This document shows, piece by piece, positions 5,030 through 11,944 of a stretch of 28,521 nucleotides of DNA. Below the pieces are notes generated by a model. The model was not told where the DNA came from. It made no database searches and saw only the letters and a program-made list of their open reading frames with translations. Each line of letters begins with the position of its first letter. The first letter of the stretch is position 1. Source of the stretch: an uncultured Eubacteriales bacterium (GTDB lineage Bacteria; Bacillota; Clostridia; Lachnospirales; Lachnospiraceae); NCBI GenBank assembly GCA_900544525.1, contig UQVN01000009.1, positions 1-28,521 on the forward strand. Reading direction: 5' to 3'. The position numbers were made by a program, and so were the translations under genes.

Positions 5030-7372
5030 ATGAAGCGAAATAACCAAAAACAAAAGATGCAAAAACAGGTGAGAAGAGGAACACAAAGAGAGTTTCTGGC
5101 GGAACAGGATTTTATGGGGACAAGCACCCGTATGCTTTTGGGGATTTTAACAGGGCTTTGTAATTTTTCAGGAATCAATCCATTAGCGCCCTCTTTTTTT
5201 ATGGCAGTTGGAGGAAAGCTTATGGAGAAAGTGGTGCTTTTCATCTGCATTATAGGAGGAATTTTTATCCGATTGGGAACAGAGCAGGCCATTCGGTATG
5301 CTTGTATTATGGGAACAGCCTATATTATTGATAAAATGATGGAAGGGCTTCATATGGAGTCAATACATAAAAAAGCTGGAATTATGGGAATTGTGGTAGG
5401 AGCAGTCACATTGATCCGATTGCTTTGGACGATCGATGATGGCGATGTCCTTCTTAGTGCAGTAACGGAAGGCGCAATCTGTACTGGATTAGTTATTTTA
5501 GTCAATAAGGCTATGGAGTATGAGAACCATCGCCATGAAAAAATTGAACAAGAAGAACTAATGGGTTGGATTGTGCTATGTGCTGGTATTTTATATGGGG
5601 TAACGATACCAAATGAATGGGAACTGCTTATAAAACAAGGAGCTGTTCTGTTTTGTATCCTCTATAGCTCTTATCGATTTGGAATGGCAGAGGGAACACT
5701 ATTTGGTATGATTTTAGGCGGGACACTTTATTATTGTGGTTATCCGATGGAGTCATTATTTCAAGGGATTGCCCTCTATGCTTTATTTGGAATTGGAGCC
5801 GGTATATTAAGAAAAGCAGGACGACTTGGGAGTATGCTTGGAATGGCATTTGTATTTGGGATTTTCCTATGGGAGACCAATGGTTGGGAAAGTGGAGCTT
5901 GGAAAGGCTGTATTCTTTCTATGGTATTTTTTCTTGCTTTACCCAGAACCTTTTTACTACAAGCGAAACCGCGGCAAAAGAGCGAATCAATGGAAGAGAT
6001 GATATGGTTACAGACAAGAAATCAGTTAAGAGATTTTTCAGAGGCTTTTCGAAGAATTCGGACAACCTTAGTGAGTGTGCCAGAACAGTGGCAAGGAGAG
6101 CAACAAAGACAGAGGATTTTGGAGCATACCGTTCAAAAGGTGTGTCAAGGCTGTGAATATAATGGATATTGCTGGGATAAAGAAGCAAGGCTTGCCTATG
6201 AGGAGGCAGGAGCCGTTTTAGAAATGGCAGAACAAAATGGAACAATCGAAAATTTATCCGAGTATCCTTTTTTTAGCCATTGTTTAAAACAAGAAGCCTT
6301 TTTGTCAGAAATTCGGCATGGATATGAAATGAATAAGCTAGAAATGCTCTATAATGAGCGGATTATTGAAGGAAGAGAAGCCATGGCAGGGCAATTCCAG
6401 CAGATCTCAAATATGATTGAAGATCTCTTTCATGTGACTCATGAGGCTGTGGTTATTCCTCAAAAAGTGCAGATGAGAATTGTTGAGGAATTGAAAAAGA
6501 ATCATGTACAAATCTCAGAGCTTCTTAGTGTGGAGAATCAAGAAGGAAGAAAGGAAATTTATGTGACGGTACACTCTGAAAGAGGAAGGATGCTCACAGT
6601 GAGAGAGCTGGCAAGATGTTTGTCAAAAGCACTTGGATATCGTGTGCGCAGTAAGAGTGGAAATCGCACCATTGTTGGAAAAGTATCTCAAAGTTATGGA
6701 TTTTTAGAAGATGCTGATTTTTATTATTTGCAAGGAATGGCAAAAGTTAGCCGAAGAAGAGAGGAGATCTCTGGGGATAATTTTTCAATTTTGGAATATG
6801 AACCTGGAAAACTTGGCATTATGTTAGCAGATGGTATGGGGAGCGGACAACACGCCAACGATAAGAGTGAATTACTGATAGAGTTGCTAGAACGTTTGCT
6901 AGAGGCTGGTTTTTCAAAAGATGATTCTTTAAGATTATTAAATTCCGTGCTTGTTACCCCGATTTCGGAGGCAAATTTTTCCACACTTGATCTTTGTATG
7001 GTAGATTTATATGAAGGAACTTGTGTCTTTTGTAAAGTGGGAGCGGCGGCATCCTTTATTAAACGAGGAAATCAAGTGGAAATGATAGAAGGAGGAGCCA
7101 TTCCAGTAGGAATTTTTCCAAATTTAGAATATAATTCCTATGAGTGGCAAATACAAGATGGAGATATGATTTTTTTACTATCAGATGGAGTGATGGAGGC
7201 GGTGCCAGCTGTTGATAAAGAAAAATTTATTGCAGATGAAATTTTAAAGCTCGATCTATTAAACCCTCAAGAAGCAGCTACAAAGTTAATGGCAAGAGTG
7301 CAAGAATTAGGTGGGAGAAGAAATCGAGATGATATTACCATTTTAACCGTCGGAATATGGAAGCGAGAATAA
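5030..7372 (+). CDS. spoIIE: Stage II sporulation protein E (SpoIIE) serine phosphatase
   Basis: Membrane phosphatase that dephosphorylates SpoIIAA to release SigF in the forespore and also interacts with the division septum. From ATG 5030 it is 780 aa, close to the usual ~800-830. Residues ~25-310 carry about ten membrane helices. A central cytoplasmic region follows, with a Cys pair and C-x-x-C-like elements (CQGCEYNGYCW). The C-terminal PP2C domain has its metal-binding residues in DGMGSG (~601-606), LSDG (D719) and RDD (767-768). I prefer ATG 5030 because GGGGG sits ~10 bp upstream. The in-frame ATG at 4997 (11 residues longer) has no Shine-Dalgarno. Transcription is likely from the 22-bp-spacer promoter. 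No SpoIIA genes are in the window. Confidence 0.95.
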   Translation: MKRNNQKQKMQKQVRRGTQREFLAEQDFMGTSTRMLLGILTGLCNFSGINPLAPSFFMAVGGKLMEKVVLFICIIGGIFIRLGTEQAIRYACIMGTAYIIDKMMEGLHMESIHKKAGIMGIVVGAVTLIRLLWTIDDGDVLLSAVTEGAICTGLVILVNKAMEYENHRHEKIEQEELMGWIVLCAGILYGVTIPNEWELLIKQGAVLFCILYSSYRFGMAEGTLFGMILGGTLYYCGYPMESLFQGIALYALFGIGAGILRKAGRLGSMLGMAFVFGIFLWETNGWESGAWKGCILSMVFFLALPRTFLLQAKPRQKSESMEEMIWLQTRNQLRDFSEAFRRIRTTLVSVPEQWQGEQQRQRILEHTVQKVCQGCEYNGYCWDKEARLAYEEAGAVLEMAEQNGTIENLSEYPFFSHCLKQEAFLSEIRHGYEMNKLEMLYNERIIEGREAMAGQFQQISNMIEDLFHVTHEAVVIPQKVQMRIVEELKKNHVQISELLSVENQEGRKEIYVTVHSERGRMLTVRELARCLSKALGYRVRSKSGNRTIVGKVSQSYGFLEDADFYYLQGMAKVSRRREEISGDNFSILEYEPGKLGIMLADGMGSGQHANDKSELLIELLERLLEAGFSKDDSLRLLNSVLVTPISEANFSTLDLCMVDLYEGTCVFCKVGAAASFIKRGNQVEMIEGGAIPVGIFPNLEYNSYEWQIQDGDMIFLLSDGVMEAVPAVDKEKFIADEILKLDLLNPQEAATKLMARVQELGGRRNRDDITILTVGIWKRE

Positions 7373-7395
7373 GAAAAAAGGGAGTGTTATATGAC

Positions 7396-7424
7396 TTGTT
7401 ATTTGAACAATATTTTAGTACAAT
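7396..7424 (+). promoter_or_regulatory. Candidate SigA promoter for tilS-hpt-ftsH
   Basis: TTGTTA (7396-7401), 17 bp, TACAAT (7419-7424), in the 122-bp gap after spoIIE and ~70 bp before tilS. The match is moderate: 4/6 and 5/6. It would let these essential genes be expressed independently of the sporulation gene upstream. Confidence 0.5.
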
Positions 7425-7494
7425 GAATGAGAAGATGAATCACTATTAGAAAAGAACTTAGAATGAAGAGCAATTGTAGGAAAAAGGAATTGAT

Positions 7495-8970
7495 ATGTAC
7501 CATAGAGTGAAAAAATATTGCAAACAACATAAAATGTTCGAACGAGGAAGTAAAATCGTTGTAGGGGTATCGGGAGGACCTGATTCCGTATGCCTATTAG
7601 ATATGCTTTGTCGGATGAGAGAAGAAGAGGAAATTCAAGTATTAGCTGTCCATATTCATCATGGATTACGAGGAGCTTTTGCAGATCGAGATGAAGCATT
7701 TACGAGGAATTTATGTGAGCGTTTAAAAGTACCTTATTATTGCTTTCATGAAAATGTAAATGAGCGAGCAAAACGTGAAAAATTGAGTGAAGAAGAGGCG
7801 GGAAGACTCTGCCGTTATGAGCGAATGGAACAGGTGAGAAAAGAAACAGATGCAAATGTAATTGCAGTAGCGCATCATGAAAATGATCAAGCGGAAACAG
7901 TGCTTTTTCATCTTGTACGGGGAAGTGGTTTAGAAGGTCTTTGCGGAATTTTGCCAAAGAGACATCAGATTATAAGACCACTTCTTTGTCTAACAAGAGA
8001 AGAAGTGCTTTTTTATCTTACAAAGAGAAATCTTTCTTATGAGCTCGATGAGACAAATGAAGAGACCATATACACGAGAAATAAAATTAGAAATCAATGG
8101 ATACCAATGTTAAAAGAAGTGAATGAAGAGGTAGTTTATCATATTGGAACTACCGCAAGACTTTTACAAGGGGCAACAGAATTTCTAAAAGAAGCTTGTG
8201 AGCAGTATTATATCCAGTGTGTCAAAGAGGAAAAAAGAAAGATTATAATTGAGGAAGAGAAAATAAAACAATACCATTGGTATATGCAATTAGAAGTTTT
8301 AAGAAAAGCCTTTATTCGTATTCTAGAAATGAAAGAAAAGAAGCAAGGAGGGAAGGAAGAGGCTAAGAAAAACATAAAGTCCATTCATATAGAGTCCTTA
8401 AAAGAATTATTAGAAGGAGAGACAGGAAGAGAAATTCATCTTCCAAAAGGAATTGTAGCAAAAAAAGTTTATCAAAGCCTTCAATTGACGTGGGAAGATC
8501 AAAATGGGGCGCCAAATTCTAACTCTTTTTCTTATGAAATTGAGCTGGGATTTAAAGGGCAAAAAGAAGTGCTCATTGAGCCATCTGGGGATAGAATACG
8601 ACTGGAGATTCAAGACATTTCACAGGAATTTTCTAGTCAGGAGAAAATTGCTCAAATAATTTCAAAAGATACCTACAAAAAAATGTTTGATTATGATAAG
8701 ATTAAAGGTGGACTTCAACTGAGAACGAGGGAAAGCCAAGATAAGCTAACATTAAATGAAGAGGGCATGACAAAATCTTTGAAGCGATATTTTATTGATG
8801 AAAAAATTCCAAGAGAGGAACGAGAGAAAGTTCCAGTCCTTTTAGACGAGCAAGGCGTTGTTTGGTTAATTGGCTATCGAATTGGAGCCCAATATAAAGT
8901 TGATACTACGACAAGAAGGATTCTACTTGTTGAATACGAGAAGAAGATAAAGGAGAAAGAAAATGGATAA
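7495..8970 (+). CDS. tilS: tRNA(Ile)-lysidine synthase TilS
   Basis: ATP-dependent enzyme that converts C34 of the CAT-anticodon tRNA-Ile to lysidine so it reads AUA. The protein is 491 aa, within the family range for the long (two-domain C-terminal) form. The N-terminal PP-loop ATPase motif is SGGPDS (residues 26-31), followed by HIHHGLRG and AHHENDQAETVLFHLVRGSG, typical of TilS. The C-terminal part ends with LKRYFIDEKIPREEREKVPV and WLIGYRIGAQYKV, the TilS C-terminal domain. ATG 7495 follows AAAAAGGAA. The last 8 bp overlap hpt, implying translational coupling. tilS-hpt-ftsH is the conserved Firmicutes order. Confidence 0.96.
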   Translation: MYHRVKKYCKQHKMFERGSKIVVGVSGGPDSVCLLDMLCRMREEEEIQVLAVHIHHGLRGAFADRDEAFTRNLCERLKVPYYCFHENVNERAKREKLSEEEAGRLCRYERMEQVRKETDANVIAVAHHENDQAETVLFHLVRGSGLEGLCGILPKRHQIIRPLLCLTREEVLFYLTKRNLSYELDETNEETIYTRNKIRNQWIPMLKEVNEEVVYHIGTTARLLQGATEFLKEACEQYYIQCVKEEKRKIIIEEEKIKQYHWYMQLEVLRKAFIRILEMKEKKQGGKEEAKKNIKSIHIESLKELLEGETGREIHLPKGIVAKKVYQSLQLTWEDQNGAPNSNSFSYEIELGFKGQKEVLIEPSGDRIRLEIQDISQEFSSQEKIAQIISKDTYKKMFDYDKIKGGLQLRTRESQDKLTLNEEGMTKSLKRYFIDEKIPREEREKVPVLLDEQGVVWLIGYRIGAQYKVDTTTRRILLVEYEKKIKEKENG

Positions 8971-9481
8971 AATTCGTGTAATGATCTCAGAGGAGCAGTT
9001 AGATGCGAAAATTCGTGAGATGGGGGAACTCATCAGCAAAGAATATGAAGGAAAAGAAGTACATTTACTCTGCGTATTAAAAGGAAGTGTATTCTTTACT
9101 TGTGAACTTGCAAAAAGATTAACAGTTCCTGTTACAATGGACTTTATGTGTGTATCAAGTTATGGAAATGAAAAATCATCTTCAGGTGTTGTTAAAATTA
9201 CAAAAGATTTAGATGAGAATATCGAAGGAAAAGATGTTATTTTAGTGGAAGATATTATCGACTCTGGAAGAACTCTTAGCTATTTAATGCCAGTGTTAAT
9301 GCAGAGAAAACCAAAGAGCTTAAAACTTTGTACATTGCTTGATAAACCAGATCGAAGAACGCACGATGTGACAGTAGACTATACAGGTTTTGAAATTCCA
9401 GATGAATTTGTTGTTGGTTATGGTCTTGATTATGCACAGCGTTATCGCAATCTTCCATATATTGGTGTTGTAGAAGAATAG
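8963..9481 (+). CDS. hpt: Hypoxanthine phosphoribosyltransferase
   Basis: Purine salvage enzyme that joins hypoxanthine (and often guanine) to PRPP to give IMP or GMP; cytoplasmic. The protein is 172 aa, usual for bacterial Hpt. The PRPP-binding signature is VEDIIDSGRT (residues 95-104). The CVLKGSVFF segment near residue 37 and LLDKPDRR near 127 are also characteristic. ATG 8963 lies within the end of tilS, with an AAGGAGAAAG Shine-Dalgarno inside the tilS coding region. In Bacillus, TilS and Hpt also regulate ftsH; the same adjacency here is compatible with that but does not show it. Confidence 0.96.
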   Translation: MDKIRVMISEEQLDAKIREMGELISKEYEGKEVHLLCVLKGSVFFTCELAKRLTVPVTMDFMCVSSYGNEKSSSGVVKITKDLDENIEGKDVILVEDIIDSGRTLSYLMPVLMQRKPKSLKLCTLLDKPDRRTHDVTVDYTGFEIPDEFVVGYGLDYAQRYRNLPYIGVVEE

Positions 9482-9579
9482 TCTCTTGGAATGGAGAAAA
9501 AAAGAGGAAATTCTACTTTTATCGTATAGGAAATAGGATAAGAGAGAAAAAATAAATTAAAAATGGAAGGAGAGAGAAA

Positions 9580-11442
9580 GTGAATAAGACAAAACGAAGC
9601 AATTGGGGCTTTTATTTATTTATCATTCTGATTATTGCTGTCACAATCTTTATTAGTGATATTTCAAAGAATCTGCGTTCAGGATATGAATTTTATAATT
9701 TTCAACAGGATGTACAGCAAGAAAATGTGGCAAAAGTAACGGTAAAACCGAATCAAGAATCGGTTGCGGGTAAAATCGATGTGGAGCTAAAAAATGGAGA
9801 TAAGGAAAGTTTTTATTGGCCAGATACGAGAGAGATTACCGATTATGCCTATGAGAATGGTCTTGGTGATAAAGTAGTGGTACAGGATGAAGATCGTCCA
9901 AGTATTATTTTTAGCATTTTACCATATTTACTTGGATTTGGTGTTATTCTACTATTATTCAATATGATGGCAGCTCAGTCAGGTGGTGGCAATAGCAAAA
10001 TGATGAATTTTGGTAAAAGCCGTGCCAAAATGACCACAGGAGGGCAGACTAATGTGACATTTAACAATGTGGCAGGTCTTCATGAAGAAAAAGAAGAGTT
10101 AAAAGAAGTCGTAGATTTTTTAAGAAGTCCAGGAAAATATATGAACGTAGGAGCTAGAATTCCAAAAGGGGTTTTATTAGTAGGGCCTCCAGGAACTGGT
10201 AAAACATTATTAGCGAAAGCGGTTGCTGGAGAAGCTGGCGTTCCATTTTTCAGTATTTCTGGATCAGATTTTGTGGAGATGTTTGTTGGTGTTGGTGCTT
10301 CCCGTGTTCGAGATTTATTCGAAGAAGGAAAGAAAAATGCCCCTTGTATTATTTTTATTGATGAAATCGACGCAGTGGCGAGAAGAAGAGGTGCAGGCCT
10401 TGGAGGCGGTCACGATGAGAGAGAACAGACATTAAATCAGCTACTTGTAGAGATGGATGGGTTTGGTGTCAATGAAGGAATTATCGTGATGGCAGCTACA
10501 AACCGTGTTGATATTTTAGATCCAGCGATTTTAAGACCTGGGCGTTTCGACCGTAAAGTGGCTGTTGGAAGACCAGATGTACGAGGAAGAGAAGAGATCT
10601 TACAAGTACATACAAAAGGGAAACCATTAAGTGAAGATGTGAATTTAGAGCAGATCGCTCGAACAACAGCGGGATTTGCAGGAGCCGATCTCGAAAACTT
10701 AATGAATGAAGCCGCTATTTATGCCGCTCGTGATAATAGAAAATATATTAAGCAAGAGGATGTGGATAAAGCATTTATTAAAGTGGGAATTGGAGCAGAG
10801 AAAAAGAGTCGTCTTGTTCCAGAAAAAGAGAAACGAATTACTGCTTATCATGAGGCGGGACACGCGATTTTATTCCATTTACTTCCAGATGTAGGACCTG
10901 TTTATACCGTATCTATTATTCCAACAGGCGTTGGAGCAGCAGGATATACAATGCCGTTGCCAGAAAATGATAATGTGTTTAATACAAAAAATAAAATGCT
11001 TCAAGACATTAAAGTAAGCCTTGGTGGAAGAATTGCAGAAGAATTAATTTTTGATGATGTGACAACAGGAGCATCCCAAGATATTAAAATGGCTACGAAG
11101 ACAGCAAGAGCTATGGTTGTTGAATACGGTATGTCTGATAAAATTGGTATGATTAATTACGCAGATGGAGATAGTGATGAAGTCTTTATTGGAAGAGAAA
11201 TTGGTCATCAGCGTTCTTATGGAGAAGCGGTTGCAACGGTAATCGATGAAGAAATCCGAGCAATTGTTGATACTTGCTACGCAGATGCGAAAAAAATCTT
11301 AATGGATCATATGGATGTTCTTCATAAATGCGCGAATTTATTATTAGAAAAAGAAAGAATTGATCGAGAAGAATTTGAATCATTGTTCACAATGGATGGT
11401 GAAGGGGATAAATCAGAAGTATCTCTTGTGAAAAATATATAG
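9580..11442 (+). CDS. ftsH: ATP-dependent zinc metalloprotease FtsH
   Basis: Membrane-anchored AAA+ protease that degrades misfolded membrane proteins and some regulators. The protein is 620 aa, the normal size. It has a membrane helix at about residues 8-26, an extracytoplasmic loop, and a second helix at about 110-130. The AAA module has Walker A GPPGTGKT (202-209), Walker B IIFIDEIDA, and the SRH region (NRVDILDPAILRPGRFDRKV). The zinc site is HEAGH (424-428), and the third ligand region is in the later helical part. The start is GTG 9580 after GGAAGGAGAGAG. It is the last gene of the tilS-hpt-ftsH group. A terminator follows only ~160 bp downstream, beyond an independent promoter. Confidence 0.97.
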   Translation: MNKTKRSNWGFYLFIILIIAVTIFISDISKNLRSGYEFYNFQQDVQQENVAKVTVKPNQESVAGKIDVELKNGDKESFYWPDTREITDYAYENGLGDKVVVQDEDRPSIIFSILPYLLGFGVILLLFNMMAAQSGGGNSKMMNFGKSRAKMTTGGQTNVTFNNVAGLHEEKEELKEVVDFLRSPGKYMNVGARIPKGVLLVGPPGTGKTLLAKAVAGEAGVPFFSISGSDFVEMFVGVGASRVRDLFEEGKKNAPCIIFIDEIDAVARRRGAGLGGGHDEREQTLNQLLVEMDGFGVNEGIIVMAATNRVDILDPAILRPGRFDRKVAVGRPDVRGREEILQVHTKGKPLSEDVNLEQIARTTAGFAGADLENLMNEAAIYAARDNRKYIKQEDVDKAFIKVGIGAEKKSRLVPEKEKRITAYHEAGHAILFHLLPDVGPVYTVSIIPTGVGAAGYTMPLPENDNVFNTKNKMLQDIKVSLGGRIAEELIFDDVTTGASQDIKMATKTARAMVVEYGMSDKIGMINYADGDSDEVFIGREIGHQRSYGEAVATVIDEEIRAIVDTCYADAKKILMDHMDVLHKCANLLLEKERIDREEFESLFTMDGEGDKSEVSLVKNI

Positions 11443-11521
11443 TAAAAAAATGGTTATATTCAAAATGCACAAAAAATAGAATCGAATTTTGTGAAGTTTG
11501 TGCACACTTAATTTGAAAAGT

Positions 11522-11530
11522 TGCTATAAT
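11522..11530 (+). promoter_or_regulatory. Extended -10 promoter downstream of ftsH
   Basis: TGC-TATAAT is a full extended -10 (TGnTATAAT), which needs no good -35, and none is seen at 17 bp. An inverted repeat TGCACAAA (11466-11473) / TTTGTGCA (11497-11504) lies just upstream, with centres 31 bp apart, and could be a regulator site. No protein gene starts before the terminator at 11604. Confidence 0.6.
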
Positions 11531-11536
11531 AAAGAA

Positions 11537-11640
11537 TGTAACCCCCCCCCAATACATTATATAGTTTTTGCTACACCCCATAAGTAACAAAAATACCTTC
11601 TCCAAAAAGGACAGCGTTCGGAAGCTGTCCTTTTTATTTT
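11537..11640 (+). ncRNA. Candidate C-rich small RNA (about 100 nt)
   Basis: Predicted from a strong extended -10 promoter at one end and a perfect 12-bp-stem terminator at the other, with no usable reading frame between (the only ATG is followed at once by TAA). It contains nine consecutive C residues (11542-11550), then CTACACCCCA and ACCTTCTCC before the terminator. C-rich single-stranded stretches are the targeting element of several Firmicutes small RNAs that pair with Shine-Dalgarno sites. The RNA is a prediction only. Alternatively the segment is a decayed leader. Confidence 0.45.
11604..11640 (+). terminator. Rho-independent terminator (ftsH / candidate RNA)
   Basis: Perfect 12-bp stem AAAAAGGACAGC / GCTGTCCTTTTT with loop GTTCGGAA, followed by ATTTT and then GCG. 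It can end both ftsH read-through and the short transcript starting near 11537. It may also work on the minus strand. Confidence 0.93.
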
Positions 11641-11716
11641 GCGTAGACATTTATGCCCACATATGGCCGACTGACTAGAAACGTGAGAATTGCAAAGGAT
11701 GCTTTTCATCGTTTTG
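11638..11716 (+). repeat. Dispersed post-terminator repeat, copy D
   Basis: Starts in the T-run and GCG of the preceding terminator. The ordered blocks are ACATTTATGCCCA, CATATGGCC, ACTGACT, ACGTGAGAATTGC and TGCTTTTCATCGTTTT, closely matching copies A and B. The closing hairpin pairs TGAGAA with TTTTCA (one G-U) and is followed by ATCGTTTTGCG. Confidence 0.65.
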
Positions 11717-11748
11717 CGCAAAGGTAACAAATCAAGTAGTTAACATCT

Positions 11749-11785
11749 AGCTCTATGAGAAAAAATTCTCATAGAGCTTCTTTTA
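11749..11785 (+). terminator. Isolated strong terminator hairpin
   Basis: Perfect 13-bp stem AGCTCTATGAGAA / TTCTCATAGAGCT with an AAAA loop and a TCTTTTA tail. There is no gene between this and the previous terminator, so it is either a back-up stop, or the end of a small transcript from within the repeat region. Nothing else is visible in 11786-11867, which is AT-rich. Confidence 0.85.
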
Positions 11786-11867
11786 TACATAAATTAAATA
11801 AAAGACTTCTCTTTAAAAAGCAAAAAATATGAAAATGTATAAAATTTCCAATTTATGTGAAAAATGA

Positions 11868-11896
11868 TTGTGAAAAGAAATAGACTATTATAAAAT
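11868..11896 (+). promoter_or_regulatory. Candidate SigA promoter of the GH13 gene
   Basis: TTGTGA (11868-11873), 17 bp, TAAAAT (11891-11896), about 50 bp before the start codon. Matches are 4/6 and 5/6. A strong terminator upstream means that a promoter is needed here. Confidence 0.6.
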
Positions 11897-11944
11897 AGAA
11901 GGAAAGAAGTATTGTAGATAATATAAGAAGAAAAAGTAGGAGAG

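Noticed and set aside
4831..5292. 153-aa minus-strand reading frame opposite the spoIIE start
   Set aside because: It is antisense to the spoIIE promoter and membrane region, has low-complexity Phe/Ser/Leu composition and no ribosome site; a shadow of the real gene.
7391..7426. 11-codon frame (MTCYLNNILVQ) between spoIIE and tilS with GGGAG ahead
   Set aside because: Very short and overlaps the candidate tilS promoter; nothing supports it as a gene.
11387..11650. 87-aa minus-strand frame after ftsH
   Set aside because: It reads through the C9 tract and terminator hairpin and overlaps the ftsH 3' end; no family resemblance.
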